Part shown: in pieces, positions 52,950 through 61,997 of the stretch
Numbering within the stretch: the stretch's first letter is position 1
Layout: every line of letters begins with the position of its first letter
Source: Antarcticimicrobium sediminis
Lineage (GTDB): Bacteria > Pseudomonadota > Alphaproteobacteria > Rhodobacterales > Rhodobacteraceae
NCBI RefSeq assembly: GCF_004348975.1
Contig: NZ_SMFP01000001.1
Location: forward strand, 70,701 to 134,700
DNA: 64,000 bases
Reading direction: 5' to 3'
The notes under the pieces: model-generated
Databases searched by the model: none
The model's input: the letters and a program-made list of their open reading frames with translations, nothing else
Told to the model about the DNA's origin: nothing
Made by a program: the position numbers and the translations under genes

Positions 52950-52975
52950 GAGGTGCGGTCAAGGACAACAGGGCC

Positions 52976-55528
52976 TTAGTACAACCCGCCCGAACTGACG
53001 GTTCCGAAATTCGCCTTCGGTCCGACCGTCACCGTTCCGCCGCCCGAGGTGATCACCTGACGACCGCCCCCGCTGACCTCTTCGAACAGCGGCAGGTTCG
53101 ACCCCATGGCAAAGCCGCCGTCATAGGCCAGACCAAAGATCGGCTCTTCGCCGTCACGGAAATATTCCGCCACCACATATTGCCCGCTGGCGTCATCCGG
53201 CAGCCGGGCCCCGGTATAGCGGTCGATCTTGATGAAGTGACCGCCCGGCGGCACCTTGAACGGGCCGCCGCCGAATTTCTTGACCGCCTTTTCCATGAAC
53301 GACTGGAACACCGGCCCGCACATCGAGGCCCCATAGGCCCCCCGCCCCAGCGGACGCGGCCGGTCATAGCCGATATAACAGCCGGCGACGATATTGCTGG
53401 TGAACCCGATGAACCAGACGTCGCGCGCCTCGTTGGTGGTGCCGGTCTTGCCGGCGGTGGGCACCGGCAGGTTGACCGCACCGCTGGCGGTGCCGCGCTC
53501 GACCACGCCGCGCATCATCGAGGTCAGCTGATAGGCGGTGATCGCATTCATCACCCGGGTCCGGTTCGACAGGATGCGCGGGGGCTGCCCCGGCGGCAGC
53601 GTCGCCACATCACAATCGGCACAGGCGCGCTTGTCATGACGATAGATCGTCTTGCCAAACCGATCCTGAATCCGGTCAACCAGCGTCGGCTCCACCCGTT
53701 CGCCGCCATTGGCGAACATCGCATAGGCCGCCACCATCCGGTACAGCGTGGTTTCTTCCGAACCCAGCGAGTTGGCCAGATACGGACCCATCTCGTCATA
53801 GACACCAAAGCGTTCGGCATAGCTTGCCACCACCGGCATGCCGACCTCTTGCGCCAGACGGATGGTCATCAGGTTCCGGCTCATCTCGATGCCGGTGCGC
53901 ATGGGGGTCGGCCCATAGAACTTGTTCGACGAATTGCGCGGTCGCCACAGCCCCTGCGGCGTGTCGATCTCGATCGGCGCGTCGACCACGATGGTGGCGG
54001 GGGTATAACCACTGTCAAGCGCGGCGGCATAGACGAAAGGTTTGAACGACGAACCCGGTTGGCGCATCGCCTGAGTGGCACGATTGAACACCGTGTCCTG
54101 ATAGGAAAAACCGCCCTGCATCGCGATCACCCGGCCGGTATTGACGTCCATCGCCATAAAGCCGCCCTGCACCTCGGGCACCTGACGCAGCGTCCATCGG
54201 ATGAACGCGCCGTCCTTGTCGGCGACCATCCGGCGCACCAGCACCACATCGCCAAGCTCCAGCAGATCGCCAGCCACGCGGGCCTTCTTCGCCAGCTTGC
54301 CGTCGTCCAGCCGCTTGCGCGCCCAAAGCACGTCCTTGGCGGGGATCCAGTCGCCCCCCTCGGCCACGTCGACCCCCTCGATCCCGATGCGGGCGTCGTT
54401 CTTGCCGACCTCCAGCACCACGGCCAGATGCCACGGGGCGCTCAACGTCACGTCGCGCGGCGCCTTCATCTCGGACAGGGCGGCGCGCCAGCTTTCCTCG
54501 GTTGCCAGCTTGTCCGCCGGGATCTGGCCAAGCGTGCCATGCCAGACACCCCGGCCGCGATCGTATTTCTCAAGCTCTTCGCGCAGCGACCGGGCCGCTT
54601 CGACCTGCATCTCGCGATCGACGGTGGCCCGCACGGTAAACCCGCCGGTAAAGAATTCGCCCTCGCCGAAATCTTCGCTCAACTGGCGGCGAATTTCGTC
54701 GGTGAAATAATCACGCGGCGGCAGCGCTGTGCGAAAGCTCTGGAAATCACCATTCTGGACCGAGCGCAGTGGCAGCGCCACCTCGTGTTCGTACACCGCC
54801 GGGGTGATGATGCCGTTCTCTTTCATTTCCCGCAGCACATAATCGCGGCGCTGGCGCAACCGCGCCTTGTTGCGCACCGGATGGAAATCCGACGGCGCCT
54901 TGGGCATCGAGGCCAGGAACGCGGCCTCATGCGGGGCCAGTTCGCCCAACGTCTTGTTGAAATAGGTCTGCGCCGCTGCCGTCACCCCGTAGGAGTTCTG
55001 GCCCAGAAAGATCTCGTTGAGATAGAGCTCAAGGATCTTTTCCTTGTCCAGCGTGTTCTCCAGCCGCGCCGCCAGAACGATTTCCTTGATCTTGCGCGCG
55101 ATCTTGCGATCGCCCGACAGCAGAAAGTTCTTCATGACCTGCTGGGTGATCGTCGACGCCCCGCGCACGGTCTTGCCGCGCGTGCGAACAGCCTCGAACG
55201 CCGCCACCGCGATCCCGCGCGGATCATAGCCCTTGTGCTGATAGAAGTTCTTGTCCTCGGCCGAGATAAAGGCCTGCTTGATCAGGTCGGGAATCTCGTC
55301 AGAGGGGGTGAACAACCGCCGCTCCTGCGCGAATTCGTCGATCAGCGCCCCCTCGCCGGAATAAATCCGGCTGATGGTGGCCGGGCGGTACTGCGCCAGC
55401 GCCTCGTGGCTGGGCAGATCGCGGGCATACATCCAGAACACGCCACCGACGCCAAGCGCCACCATGAAGATGCTCAGCGTAATCAGGCTGAAGATCGCCC
55501 CAAAGAAAGAGAAGATAAACCGAAGCAC
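52976..55528 (-). CDS. mrcA: Penicillin-binding protein 1A (bifunctional peptidoglycan synthase)
   Basis: Polymerises and cross-links peptidoglycan in the periplasm. The 850-residue protein starts with GTG. The N-terminal anchor is LRFIFSFFGAIFSLITLSIFM. The glycosyltransferase domain has E91 in FISAEDKNFYQHKGYDPRG and GASTITQQVMKNFLL. A PCB_OB-like middle domain is inserted. The transpeptidase has S493-x-x-K (GSSFKPFVYA), SRN (EMSRNLMTIRLA) and AGKTGTTNEARD. The end has a Gly-rich tail (VTSGGGTVTVGPK). Upstream amiC encodes a septal amidase; a sulfotransferase-like gene lies between them here. Confidence 0.95.
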   Translation of the reverse strand: MLRFIFSFFGAIFSLITLSIFMVALGVGGVFWMYARDLPSHEALAQYRPATISRIYSGEGALIDEFAQERRLFTPSDEIPDLIKQAFISAEDKNFYQHKGYDPRGIAVAAFEAVRTRGKTVRGASTITQQVMKNFLLSGDRKIARKIKEIVLAARLENTLDKEKILELYLNEIFLGQNSYGVTAAAQTYFNKTLGELAPHEAAFLASMPKAPSDFHPVRNKARLRQRRDYVLREMKENGIITPAVYEHEVALPLRSVQNGDFQSFRTALPPRDYFTDEIRRQLSEDFGEGEFFTGGFTVRATVDREMQVEAARSLREELEKYDRGRGVWHGTLGQIPADKLATEESWRAALSEMKAPRDVTLSAPWHLAVVLEVGKNDARIGIEGVDVAEGGDWIPAKDVLWARKRLDDGKLAKKARVAGDLLELGDVVLVRRMVADKDGAFIRWTLRQVPEVQGGFMAMDVNTGRVIAMQGGFSYQDTVFNRATQAMRQPGSSFKPFVYAAALDSGYTPATIVVDAPIEIDTPQGLWRPRNSSNKFYGPTPMRTGIEMSRNLMTIRLAQEVGMPVVASYAERFGVYDEMGPYLANSLGSEETTLYRMVAAYAMFANGGERVEPTLVDRIQDRFGKTIYRHDKRACADCDVATLPPGQPPRILSNRTRVMNAITAYQLTSMMRGVVERGTASGAVNLPVPTAGKTGTTNEARDVWFIGFTSNIVAGCYIGYDRPRPLGRGAYGASMCGPVFQSFMEKAVKKFGGGPFKVPPGGHFIKIDRYTGARLPDDASGQYVVAEYFRDGEEPIFGLAYDGGFAMGSNLPLFEEVSGGGRQVITSGGGTVTVGPKANFGTVSSGGLY

Positions 55529-55584
55529 TGTGAAGCCTTTTCTCGCGCAATCTCTGCTATATAGGGTGCCGGACCCAAGGGGTC

Positions 55585-55613
55585 AAAACAGGAACCGGCA
55601 AATTGATGCCGGT
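55585..55613 (-). terminator. Possible terminator after the sulfotransferase-like gene
   Basis: ACCGGCA/TGCCGGT 7-bp stem with 6-base loop (55594-55613), followed on the minus strand by TCCTGTTTTGA. It lies 13 bp beyond the sulfotransferase stop and upstream of mrcA. Confidence 0.55.
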
Positions 55614-55625
55614 CGTGGGGGCAAC

Positions 55626-57206
55626 TCAGCCGCGCAGAAGCTCGATATCGGGCATCGCGGCGATCTGGTCAAGATCCGCATCATAGCGCGCCTGCCAGCG
55701 CTGGCTCTCCTCCTGCGGGAAACGGGCGAATCCGAGATCGCTGCGGTCCCCGGCATGGGCCGCGACCAGCGCGTCGATTTCGGATTGCGGCAGCCTCCCC
55801 CCGACCTCGGCAAACCGCGCCTGCACCGCCTCCAGCGCCCGGTCGGTGGCGCTGAGGTTGACGATCCGGTCCGGCTCGCGCAGCTCCTGCGCTGTGGTAT
55901 CGGGCAGCAACCGCGCCAGCAGATCGCGGCTTTGGCCCCTCTGGGCATAATCCACGACGGTGAACCGCTGCGGCCTGAGCTGGTCGCGCAACAGCGCAAT
56001 CAACGCGGGCCAGCCCCGGTCAAGCCCATCCAGTTGCGCCCGCAGCACGTCAAAGCCCGGCACCGGGCGTTGCACCGCCCGTTTGCGATGGCAGGAGACA
56101 AAGAACCCGGCATACTCGCGCACGACATAGACCAGATGCGCAATCGGCCCGTTTTCCGCCCCCCCCAACGCCTGCGCCAGCACCTGCGCCCGAGCCTCGG
56201 CTGCGGGGAAAAACCGCCCGTTATAAAGGTGCATCATCCGCCCCGGCACATTTTCCTCTGACAGGATCAGCCGTCCCTGCCCCGCCGCCACGCGCTCGAT
56301 CTCGTCACGCGCCGCCTCGGTCAGCTGTGCGATCTGCCCGCCCGCATGGCGCGGCTCCGGCAGTTTCAGCCGCAGCGTGCCGCCCGGCGCGCCATCGCGC
56401 GAGGAATAGCCCAGGGCATAGCCTTTGGAGCCTAGCAGATCGCGGTTCTCATCAAGGCAAAGCTGCAGGCTGGAACTGCCGGTGCGATGACCGCCCGCAT
56501 GCAGATAGGTCTGGCGCGCCGGCTTGGCCCCGCGGACCGGCGCCGGGGCCGCCAGCGTTTCCGCCTCGGCTTGATCCGCCTCCTCGGCATCGCGATCCTT
56601 TACATTGGCCTTGCCCCACCACGGCAGATCCATCCCGAGGAAGGCCCCGATCTTCTGCGGTGCCTCGGGGTCGGTCAGGTCGTATTCCAGAAAATCAGGA
56701 TCACCGGCGAAGATCCTTCGGCAAAAGGCGTAGTGCCCCTCGATCCAGCGCATCAACTGCTCCGGCGTGCCGCCATAGCCCGCCGGAAGCCCCGGGATAT
56801 TCTGTTGCGGCAGCCGTGTGCGGCCCAGATTGGACCAACCCAGCATGGAGTTCACCAACGCCGCCGGATCGCGATGGCTCAGCAGGAACTTCACCCCGGG
56901 ATGGTGCCGCCGGATCGCGTCAAGCAAGCCCCAGTCCATCTGCGGCCAAAGCGACAACCCCTTTGACGCCACGCTCATCTCGGTCACCGCGTCGAACTCA
57001 TCAAGCAAGGCCAGCGGATCGCCGGTCTCGTAATACCCCCGATACAGATGATCGCCGACAAAGCCCGACAGGATCCGGCGATCTTCGGTCTGGCCCTTGC
57101 GGATGCGCCAGTCAGCAACGCGAAGCCCCGCCTTGTCCAGCGCCACGCCCAGCGTGGTGGTGCCCGATTTCGGCAAGCCCAGATTGATGATGCGCAAACG
57201 GCTCAT
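55626..57206 (-). CDS. Protein with two sulfotransferase-like domains
   Basis: A 526-residue cytosolic protein. Domain 1 (about 1-215) is a sulfotransferase: the PAPS phosphosulfate loop LPKSGTTTL at 11-19 and a 3'-phosphate-binding stretch FLLSHRDPAALVNSMLG near 107-123. After an acidic/Ala-Pro linker (about 205-233), domain 2 starts with YLHAGGHRTGSSSLQ (about 234-248), again a P-loop-like HxGxxRTGSSS motif, with FVSCHRKRAVQRPV later. Fusion of two such units is unusual. It starts 29 bp after amiC and precedes mrcA. It might sulfate an envelope glycan, but the substrate is unknown. Start taken at MSRLRIINLGLPKSGTTT. Confidence 0.8.
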   Translation of the reverse strand: MSRLRIINLGLPKSGTTTLGVALDKAGLRVADWRIRKGQTEDRRILSGFVGDHLYRGYYETGDPLALLDEFDAVTEMSVASKGLSLWPQMDWGLLDAIRRHHPGVKFLLSHRDPAALVNSMLGWSNLGRTRLPQQNIPGLPAGYGGTPEQLMRWIEGHYAFCRRIFAGDPDFLEYDLTDPEAPQKIGAFLGMDLPWWGKANVKDRDAEEADQAEAETLAAPAPVRGAKPARQTYLHAGGHRTGSSSLQLCLDENRDLLGSKGYALGYSSRDGAPGGTLRLKLPEPRHAGGQIAQLTEAARDEIERVAAGQGRLILSEENVPGRMMHLYNGRFFPAAEARAQVLAQALGGAENGPIAHLVYVVREYAGFFVSCHRKRAVQRPVPGFDVLRAQLDGLDRGWPALIALLRDQLRPQRFTVVDYAQRGQSRDLLARLLPDTTAQELREPDRIVNLSATDRALEAVQARFAEVGGRLPQSEIDALVAAHAGDRSDLGFARFPQEESQRWQARYDADLDQIAAMPDIELLRG

Positions 57207-57234
57207 ACCCTGTCCTTTCGGCCCTCGGCGGCGC

Positions 57235-58482
57235 TCATTGCCGCACCAGCGCGCGGCGCGCCACATCGGTCTTGCGCCAATTCAGCACCCCGTTGCGGAT
57301 GCCGCTGGCAATTGTGGAGCGCCACTCCGGGTCGCGCAGATTGCGCAGATCACGCGGGCTCGACAGGAACCCCACCTCGATCAGCACCGAGGGAATATCA
57401 GCAGCCTTGAGCACCGAAAACGCGGCCGAGCGTTTTGGCCGCCGGTTCATCGGCCCGCCCATATTGGTCATGCCCGAAATCAACGCGCTGGCCAGCGCCT
57501 CGGTCCGGGGTCGGGTCTCCTGCCGCGCGAGATCAAGCATGATGTCCGTCACCTCGTCATCCGCCGCGCTCAGATCCACCCCCGCCAGCAGGTTGGCGCG
57601 ATCGTGCCGCTCTGCCAGCAACGCACTGGCCTTGTCCGAGGCCGACTTCGCCAGCACATAGACCGTGGCCCCATGCGCCAGCCCTTCCGACAGCGAATCG
57701 GCATGCAGCGACAGGAACACATCCGCCCCCGCCTGATGCGCCAGCGCCACCCGCCGCTCCAGCGACACGAACCGGTCATCGTCGCGGGTCATCACCACCT
57801 CGAACCCGCCCGAGCGCAGCAGCACCTCGCGCAGCTCGCGCGCCAATGTCAGCATCAGGTCCTTTTCGCTGGAGGTACCAACCTCGGCCCCCGGATCAAT
57901 GCCGCCATGGCCGGGGTCGATCACCACCAGCAGCGGCGCATCGGGATCGCGCGTCACCCGTCCCGGCAGCGGTGCCGGGACCGGCAAATCCCAGCGCGGA
58001 TCATAGGGCGGGCCGGCGGTCGCGGCGAAATCCTCGGGTGAGACCGGTTTGAGCCGCACCGCCAGATGCGCCGCCGCCGTCACCGCGTCGATCTTCAGCC
58101 CGGCCTGCGTCACCGCCATCGGCCCGGCCAGTTCCAACACCATGCGCGACCAGCCGGGCACATAGGCACCGAACTGCGCCTTCCGGATGCGGTCGGTTTG
58201 CACCAGCGCCCCGGATTTGAGCCCGCTCCAGTCCACCTCCTGAAAATCCAGCACCAGCCGCGGCGGCCCGTCCAGCGTGAACAGCCGATAGGGCACGCCT
58301 TGGCTCAGATGCAGGTCGATGCCGACCTCGCGGCGGCTCGCGGCGGTGATCCGGCTCTGCTCCGCATCGATCCGCGCCAGCCCGGAAAACTCCTGCGCCG
58401 GGGCCGGGCCCGCCAAGGCCCAGATCGCGGCCAAAATCGTCAAAATCCTGCCAGTCACACGCACCGCCCGCTCTCTCATCAC
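57235..58482 (-). CDS. amiC: N-acetylmuramoyl-L-alanine amidase AmiC (AMIN + Amidase_3)
   Basis: Cleaves septal peptidoglycan between MurNAc and L-Ala. 415 residues: signal peptide (RILTILAAIWALAGPAPAQ), an AMIN targeting domain (about 30-140), then Amidase_3 zinc amidase (about 180-405). Zinc ligands are in VVIDPGHGGIDPGA (His), SSEKDLMLTLARE (Glu) and LSLHADS (His), with the final catalytic Glu in VLIEVGFLSSPRD. A Rhodobacteraceae amiC-mrcA order is usual; here a sulfotransferase-like gene is between them. Confidence 0.94.
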   Translation of the reverse strand: MMRERAVRVTGRILTILAAIWALAGPAPAQEFSGLARIDAEQSRITAASRREVGIDLHLSQGVPYRLFTLDGPPRLVLDFQEVDWSGLKSGALVQTDRIRKAQFGAYVPGWSRMVLELAGPMAVTQAGLKIDAVTAAAHLAVRLKPVSPEDFAATAGPPYDPRWDLPVPAPLPGRVTRDPDAPLLVVIDPGHGGIDPGAEVGTSSEKDLMLTLARELREVLLRSGGFEVVMTRDDDRFVSLERRVALAHQAGADVFLSLHADSLSEGLAHGATVYVLAKSASDKASALLAERHDRANLLAGVDLSAADDEVTDIMLDLARQETRPRTEALASALISGMTNMGGPMNRRPKRSAAFSVLKAADIPSVLIEVGFLSSPRDLRNLRDPEWRSTIASGIRNGVLNWRKTDVARRALVRQ

Positions 58483-58576
58483 ACCCCTGCCGTCACGTCG
58501 CGGACCGCTTGCCCCACGATAGCCCAGCGCAGCGGGCTTGGGAATGTCGGAATTCGCCTGCAGCGGGAATGCAGGC

Positions 58577-58637
58577 CGGGGGCCCTGCCCCCGCTGCGGC
58601 TGCGCCGCACCCCCGGAGTATTTTGGGCCAGAAAAAG
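58577..58637 (-). repeat. Dispersed intergenic repeat, copy C
   Basis: Reverse complement of copy B: CCCCCGGAGTATTTTGGGCCAGAAAAA preceded by GGGGGCCCTGCCCCCGCTGCGGCTGCGCCGCA-type GC-rich inverted sequence. It lies 13 bp beyond the 3' end of the aminotransferase gene. Confidence 0.7.
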
Positions 58638-58649
58638 GTGAAAGAGCCC

Positions 58650-59795
58650 TTAGCCCCGCGCCTGCATGAAGCGGGCCAACCGCGCCAGCCCCTCCTCGAT
58701 GTCGGCGGTCGCGCGCGCATAGGAGAACCGCAGCGTCGTCGCCCCGCGCGCCGGATCGAAATCCAGCCCCGGCGTCACCGCCACCCCCGCCTTGTCCAGA
58801 ATCTCGGCGGCAAAGGCGCGGCTGTCGCTGGTGAATTCCGACACATCGGCATAGAAATAGAACGCCCCATCAGGCGGCGCGATCTTGTCGAACCCGGCCT
58901 GCGGCAGTCCCGCCTGCATCAACGCTCGGTTGGTGCGGTAGACCTCCAGATTGGCCTCCAGTTCCTCGCTGCATTCCATCGCCGCCAAGGCCGCCACCTG
59001 GCTTGCATGCGGGGCGCAGATGAACATGTTCTGCGCGATCCGCTCCAGCACCCGCACATGATCCTCGGGCACCACCATCCAGCCGACGCGCCAACCGGTC
59101 ATCGAGAAATACTTGGAGAACGAGTTGATCACATAGACATCATCGCTGATCTCCAGCGCCGTCACCGCCTTTTTCTCGTATTCCAGCCCGTGATAGATCT
59201 CGTCGCTGATAAAGGCGGCGCCCTGCCCCTGCGCCGCACCGATCAAGGCGCCAAGCGCCTCATGGTCCAGCATCGTGCCGGTGGGATTGGCGGGCGAGGC
59301 CACCATAAGCCCGGCCAGATCCATCCCGGCGAAATCCGCCGCCACCGGCTGATAGCGGTTCTTTGGCGCGGTGGGCAGATCGACAGGCACCATCCCCAGC
59401 GCCTTGAGGATCTGCCGGTAGGATGGGTAGCCCGGCGCGCCGATCCCGACCTTGTCGCCGCTATCGAACAGCGCCGTGAACGCCAGAATGAAGGCCCCGG
59501 AGGAGCCCGGCGTGATCACCACCCGCTCCGGGTTCAAATCGACATTATACCATTCGCCATAAAGCTGCGCGATGCGCGCCCGCAGCGCCGGCAGCCCCAA
59601 CGCCACGGTATAGCCCATCGCATCCTGATCCAGCGCGGTTTTCAATGCCTCAATCGCCGCTTTCGGTGCGCCGGTGCTGGGCTGACCCACCTCCATATGA
59701 ATGATGTGACGCCCGGCCTCCTCGGCCTGGCGGGCGGATTCCATCACATCCATCACAATGAAGGGATCGACCTTGGATCGGGTTGAGTTTCGCAT
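58650..59795 (-). CDS. PLP-dependent class I/II aminotransferase
   Basis: A 381-residue fold-type I aminotransferase. The start MRNSTRSKVDPFIVMDVMESA has GGGAG 7 bases upstream (ATG at 59819 would add eight residues). Family motifs: VEVGQPSTGAPKAAIEAL-type N-terminus, GSSGAFILAFTALFDSGD, ASPANPTGTML and the PLP lysine in VINSFSKYFSMTGWRVGW. It resembles aspartate/kynurenine-type transaminases; substrate not determined. Divergent from the DsbA-like gene. Confidence 0.9.
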   Translation of the reverse strand: MRNSTRSKVDPFIVMDVMESARQAEEAGRHIIHMEVGQPSTGAPKAAIEALKTALDQDAMGYTVALGLPALRARIAQLYGEWYNVDLNPERVVITPGSSGAFILAFTALFDSGDKVGIGAPGYPSYRQILKALGMVPVDLPTAPKNRYQPVAADFAGMDLAGLMVASPANPTGTMLDHEALGALIGAAQGQGAAFISDEIYHGLEYEKKAVTALEISDDVYVINSFSKYFSMTGWRVGWMVVPEDHVRVLERIAQNMFICAPHASQVAALAAMECSEELEANLEVYRTNRALMQAGLPQAGFDKIAPPDGAFYFYADVSEFTSDSRAFAAEILDKAGVAVTPGLDFDPARGATTLRFSYARATADIEEGLARLARFMQARG

Positions 59796-60002
59796 GATCT
59801 GCTCCCATGGTTGCACCATGGCTATTGAGCGTTTCTCCCCGCTGGCGTCAATCCCGGCCCCGGCGTTCTGTGAGCTCGTTCTGTGTGCGGACGCGCTGCG
59901 CCCTTGCGACGCCTTGCGCCCGCAGCTTCCCCTTGGCAAACCTTGGCAACGCGCCCGCGATGTGTTGAGTGCCCCCTGAAAGTCACCGAAAAGGAACTGA
60001 CG

Positions 60003-60755
60003 ATGATCCGATTTGCCGCCCCGGCCCTGACCGCGCTTGCCCTTTTGGCCGGCCCGGCACAGGCGCTTGACCTGACCCAGATGAGCGATGCCGAGCGCAC
60101 CGCCTTTCGCGCCGAGGTGCGATCCTATCTGATGGACAATCCCGAGGTCATCCTCGAATCCGTACAGCTTCTGGAGCAGCGCCAAGCCAGCGCCGAGGCC
60201 AAGGCCGATTTCGACATGGTCGCGGACAATGCCGACGCCATCTTCAACGACGGCTTTTCCTGGGTCGGTGGCAATCCAGACGGCGACATCACCCTGGTGG
60301 AGTTCATGGATTACCGCTGTGGCTATTGCCGCAAGGCCGTGCCCGAGGTCCAGCAACTGCTGGAGCAGGACGGCAATATCCGCTTCATCGTCAAGGAATT
60401 CCCGATCCTGGGCGAAGCGTCGCTGATCTCTTCGCGCTTTGCCGTGGCGACCAAACAGGTGGCTGGCGACGACGCCTATGAACAGGCCCATACCGCCCTG
60501 CTCGACCTTCAGGGCGATCTGAGTGACGTGGTGCTGCGTCGTCTGGCCGAGGGGCTGGGTCTGGACGCCGACGCGATCCTGGCCCAGATGGACAGCGACG
60601 AGGTCACCGACGAGCTGAGCAAGACCCGCGATCTTGCACAAAAACTTCGGATCAGCGGCACCCCCACCTTTGTGCTGCAGGACGAGCTGCTGCGCGGCTA
60701 CCTGCCGGTTGACCAGATGTCGGCAATCGTGACGGAAAAGCGCGCCGCCGAGTAA
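60003..60755 (+). CDS. DsbA-family periplasmic thiol-disulfide protein
   Basis: A 250-residue secreted protein: signal peptide MIRFAAPALTALALLAGPAQA, a helical N-terminal part (about 25-90, like ScsC/BdbD), then a thioredoxin fold with C106-G-Y-C109 (DYRCGYCRKAVPE) and a cis-proline loop SGTPTFVL. The extended N-terminus suggests an oligomerising DsbA/ScsC-like isomerase or oxidase. No dsbB or dsbD partner lies nearby. An intrinsic terminator follows. Confidence 0.9.
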   Translation: MIRFAAPALTALALLAGPAQALDLTQMSDAERTAFRAEVRSYLMDNPEVILESVQLLEQRQASAEAKADFDMVADNADAIFNDGFSWVGGNPDGDITLVEFMDYRCGYCRKAVPEVQQLLEQDGNIRFIVKEFPILGEASLISSRFAVATKQVAGDDAYEQAHTALLDLQGDLSDVVLRRLAEGLGLDADAILAQMDSDEVTDELSKTRDLAQKLRISGTPTFVLQDELLRGYLPVDQMSAIVTEKRAAE

Positions 60756-60782
60756 CGGCATAAGGCCTGCACGACAGACCGG

Positions 60783-60820
60783 AAAGGCGCGCCCCCCAAT
60801 GGGAGGCGCGCCTTTTTCTT
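60783..60820 (+). terminator. Intrinsic terminator of the DsbA-like gene
   Basis: AAGGCGCGCC (60784-60793) pairs with GGCGCGCCTT (60805-60814), extended by a CCC/GGG pair block, and is followed by a T-rich run. It lies about 28 bp after the stop codon. Confidence 0.88.
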
Positions 60821-60863
60821 TGGCAACTATCGTGACAGGCCTCAGGCGGGGTAAAACGCAAAC

Positions 60864-60891
60864 CGCCCGCCCCGGATCTCCGGGACGGGCG
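60864..60891 (-). terminator. Terminator of the NMT1-type ABC operon
   Basis: On the minus strand a long GC-rich hairpin (CGCCCG, CCCGGA arms around a short AT centre) is followed by GTTTGCGTTTT. It lies 48 bp beyond the binding-protein stop, the last gene of the operon. Confidence 0.75.
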
Positions 60892-60938
60892 TCAAGGGAA
60901 CGGGCCAGTGAACGGCCCGCGAACACTCCCCCAAGTTC

Positions 60939-61925
60939 TTATTTCAGCGCTGCGTCCGAAATCTCCATCGTATAGGCGCCAACCGGTGCCGACGAGATCA
61001 CAGGGTCCGAACCGCCACCCAGCAGGATTTTCACCGTGCGCTCATAGTCAGCCGGGTCCAGTGCCCCGTTCGAGCCGGCGGTCAGCTTGGCAATTTCGCT
61101 CATCATGCGCTTCTGGTGCTTTTCGGTCTGCGCACCGGATTCGTCATTGTCGAGAACGATCATCGCGGCTTCGTCCGGATGGGCCTCGGCATATTTCCAG
61201 CCTTTCATCGAGGCGCGGACAAATTTGACCATCTTCGCCTTGAAGGCTTCGTCAGCGAGATTGTCTTCCAGCACATAAAGGCCGTCTTCCAGCGTGGCGA
61301 CACCTTCTTCTTCGTATTTGAAGGTCACCAGATCGTCGGGCGCGATCCCCGCATCAATGACCTGCCAATATTCGTTGTAGGTCATGGTCGAGATGCAGGC
61401 TGCCTGTTTTTGCAGCAGCGGATCGACGTTGAAGCCCTGCTTCAGAACCTCGACACCGCCCTCGGAGCCATCGGTGGGGATGCCCAGCGTCGCCATCCAG
61501 CTCAGGAACGGGTATTCGTTGCCGCCAAACCAGACGCCCAAGGTCTTGTCCTTGAAATCTTCAGGACCCTTGATGCCGCTTTCCTCAAGACAGGTCAGCA
61601 TCATGCCCGAGGATTTGAACGGCTGTGCGATATTGACCAGCGCAAGGCCCTTTTCGCGGGCAGCCAGCGCCGAGGGCATCCAGTCGACGGTCACATCCGC
61701 GCCGCCACCTGCCATGACCTGGGTCGGCGAGATGTCAGGCCCACCGGGCAGGATCGTCACGTCGAGGCCTTCGTCCTTATAGAACCCCTTGTCGAGCGCC
61801 ACGTAATAGCCCCCGAACTGCGCCTGGGTGACCCATTTGAGCTGCAATTTCACGTCCTCGGCATGGGCCGCGCCCACTGAGAACGCGGCCAGCGCCGCCC
61901 CGATCATCCATTTTTTCATCTTCAT
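60939..61925 (-). CDS. ABC transporter substrate-binding protein, NMT1/THI5 family
   Basis: A 328-residue periplasmic binding protein with signal peptide MKMKKWMIGAALAAFSVGAAHA. The NMT1 pattern LQLKWVTQAQFGGYYVALDKGFYKDEGLDVTILPGGPDISP is followed by AGGGADVTVDW and CISTMTYNEYWQVIDAGI. Such proteins bind pyrimidine-type ligands (HMP precursors, uracil, hydantoin-like compounds), taurine or nitrate. The dual-permease setup points to a pyrimidine/hydantoin or thiamine-precursor importer, but the ligand is inferred. It is the distal gene of the operon. Confidence 0.88.
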   Translation of the reverse strand: MKMKKWMIGAALAAFSVGAAHAEDVKLQLKWVTQAQFGGYYVALDKGFYKDEGLDVTILPGGPDISPTQVMAGGGADVTVDWMPSALAAREKGLALVNIAQPFKSSGMMLTCLEESGIKGPEDFKDKTLGVWFGGNEYPFLSWMATLGIPTDGSEGGVEVLKQGFNVDPLLQKQAACISTMTYNEYWQVIDAGIAPDDLVTFKYEEEGVATLEDGLYVLEDNLADEAFKAKMVKFVRASMKGWKYAEAHPDEAAMIVLDNDESGAQTEKHQKRMMSEIAKLTAGSNGALDPADYERTVKILLGGGSDPVISSAPVGAYTMEISDAALK

Positions 61926-61940
61926 GTTCTCCTGTTTATG

Positions 61941-61962
61941 GCCGGGATTTTCCTATCCCGGC
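61941..61962 (-). other. Intercistronic hairpin upstream of the NMT1 binding-protein gene
   Basis: GCCGGGAT/ATCCCGGC, a perfect 8-bp stem with a 6-base loop, between the second permease gene and the binding-protein gene. It may stabilise the 5' end of a processed binding-protein mRNA. Confidence 0.6.
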
Positions 61963-61997
61963 TCCGATGATAAATTATTGCCCCGCGCCCCGACGCC

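Noticed and set aside
53180-55564. 794-residue open frame antisense to mrcA
   Set aside because: mrcA has all glycosyltransferase and transpeptidase motifs; the antisense product is low-complexity His/Arg/Gly sequence.
59796-60926. Long in-frame N-terminal extension of the aminotransferase
   Set aside because: It overlaps the divergent DsbA-like gene and has no aminotransferase similarity; the GGGAG site before 59795 fixes the start.
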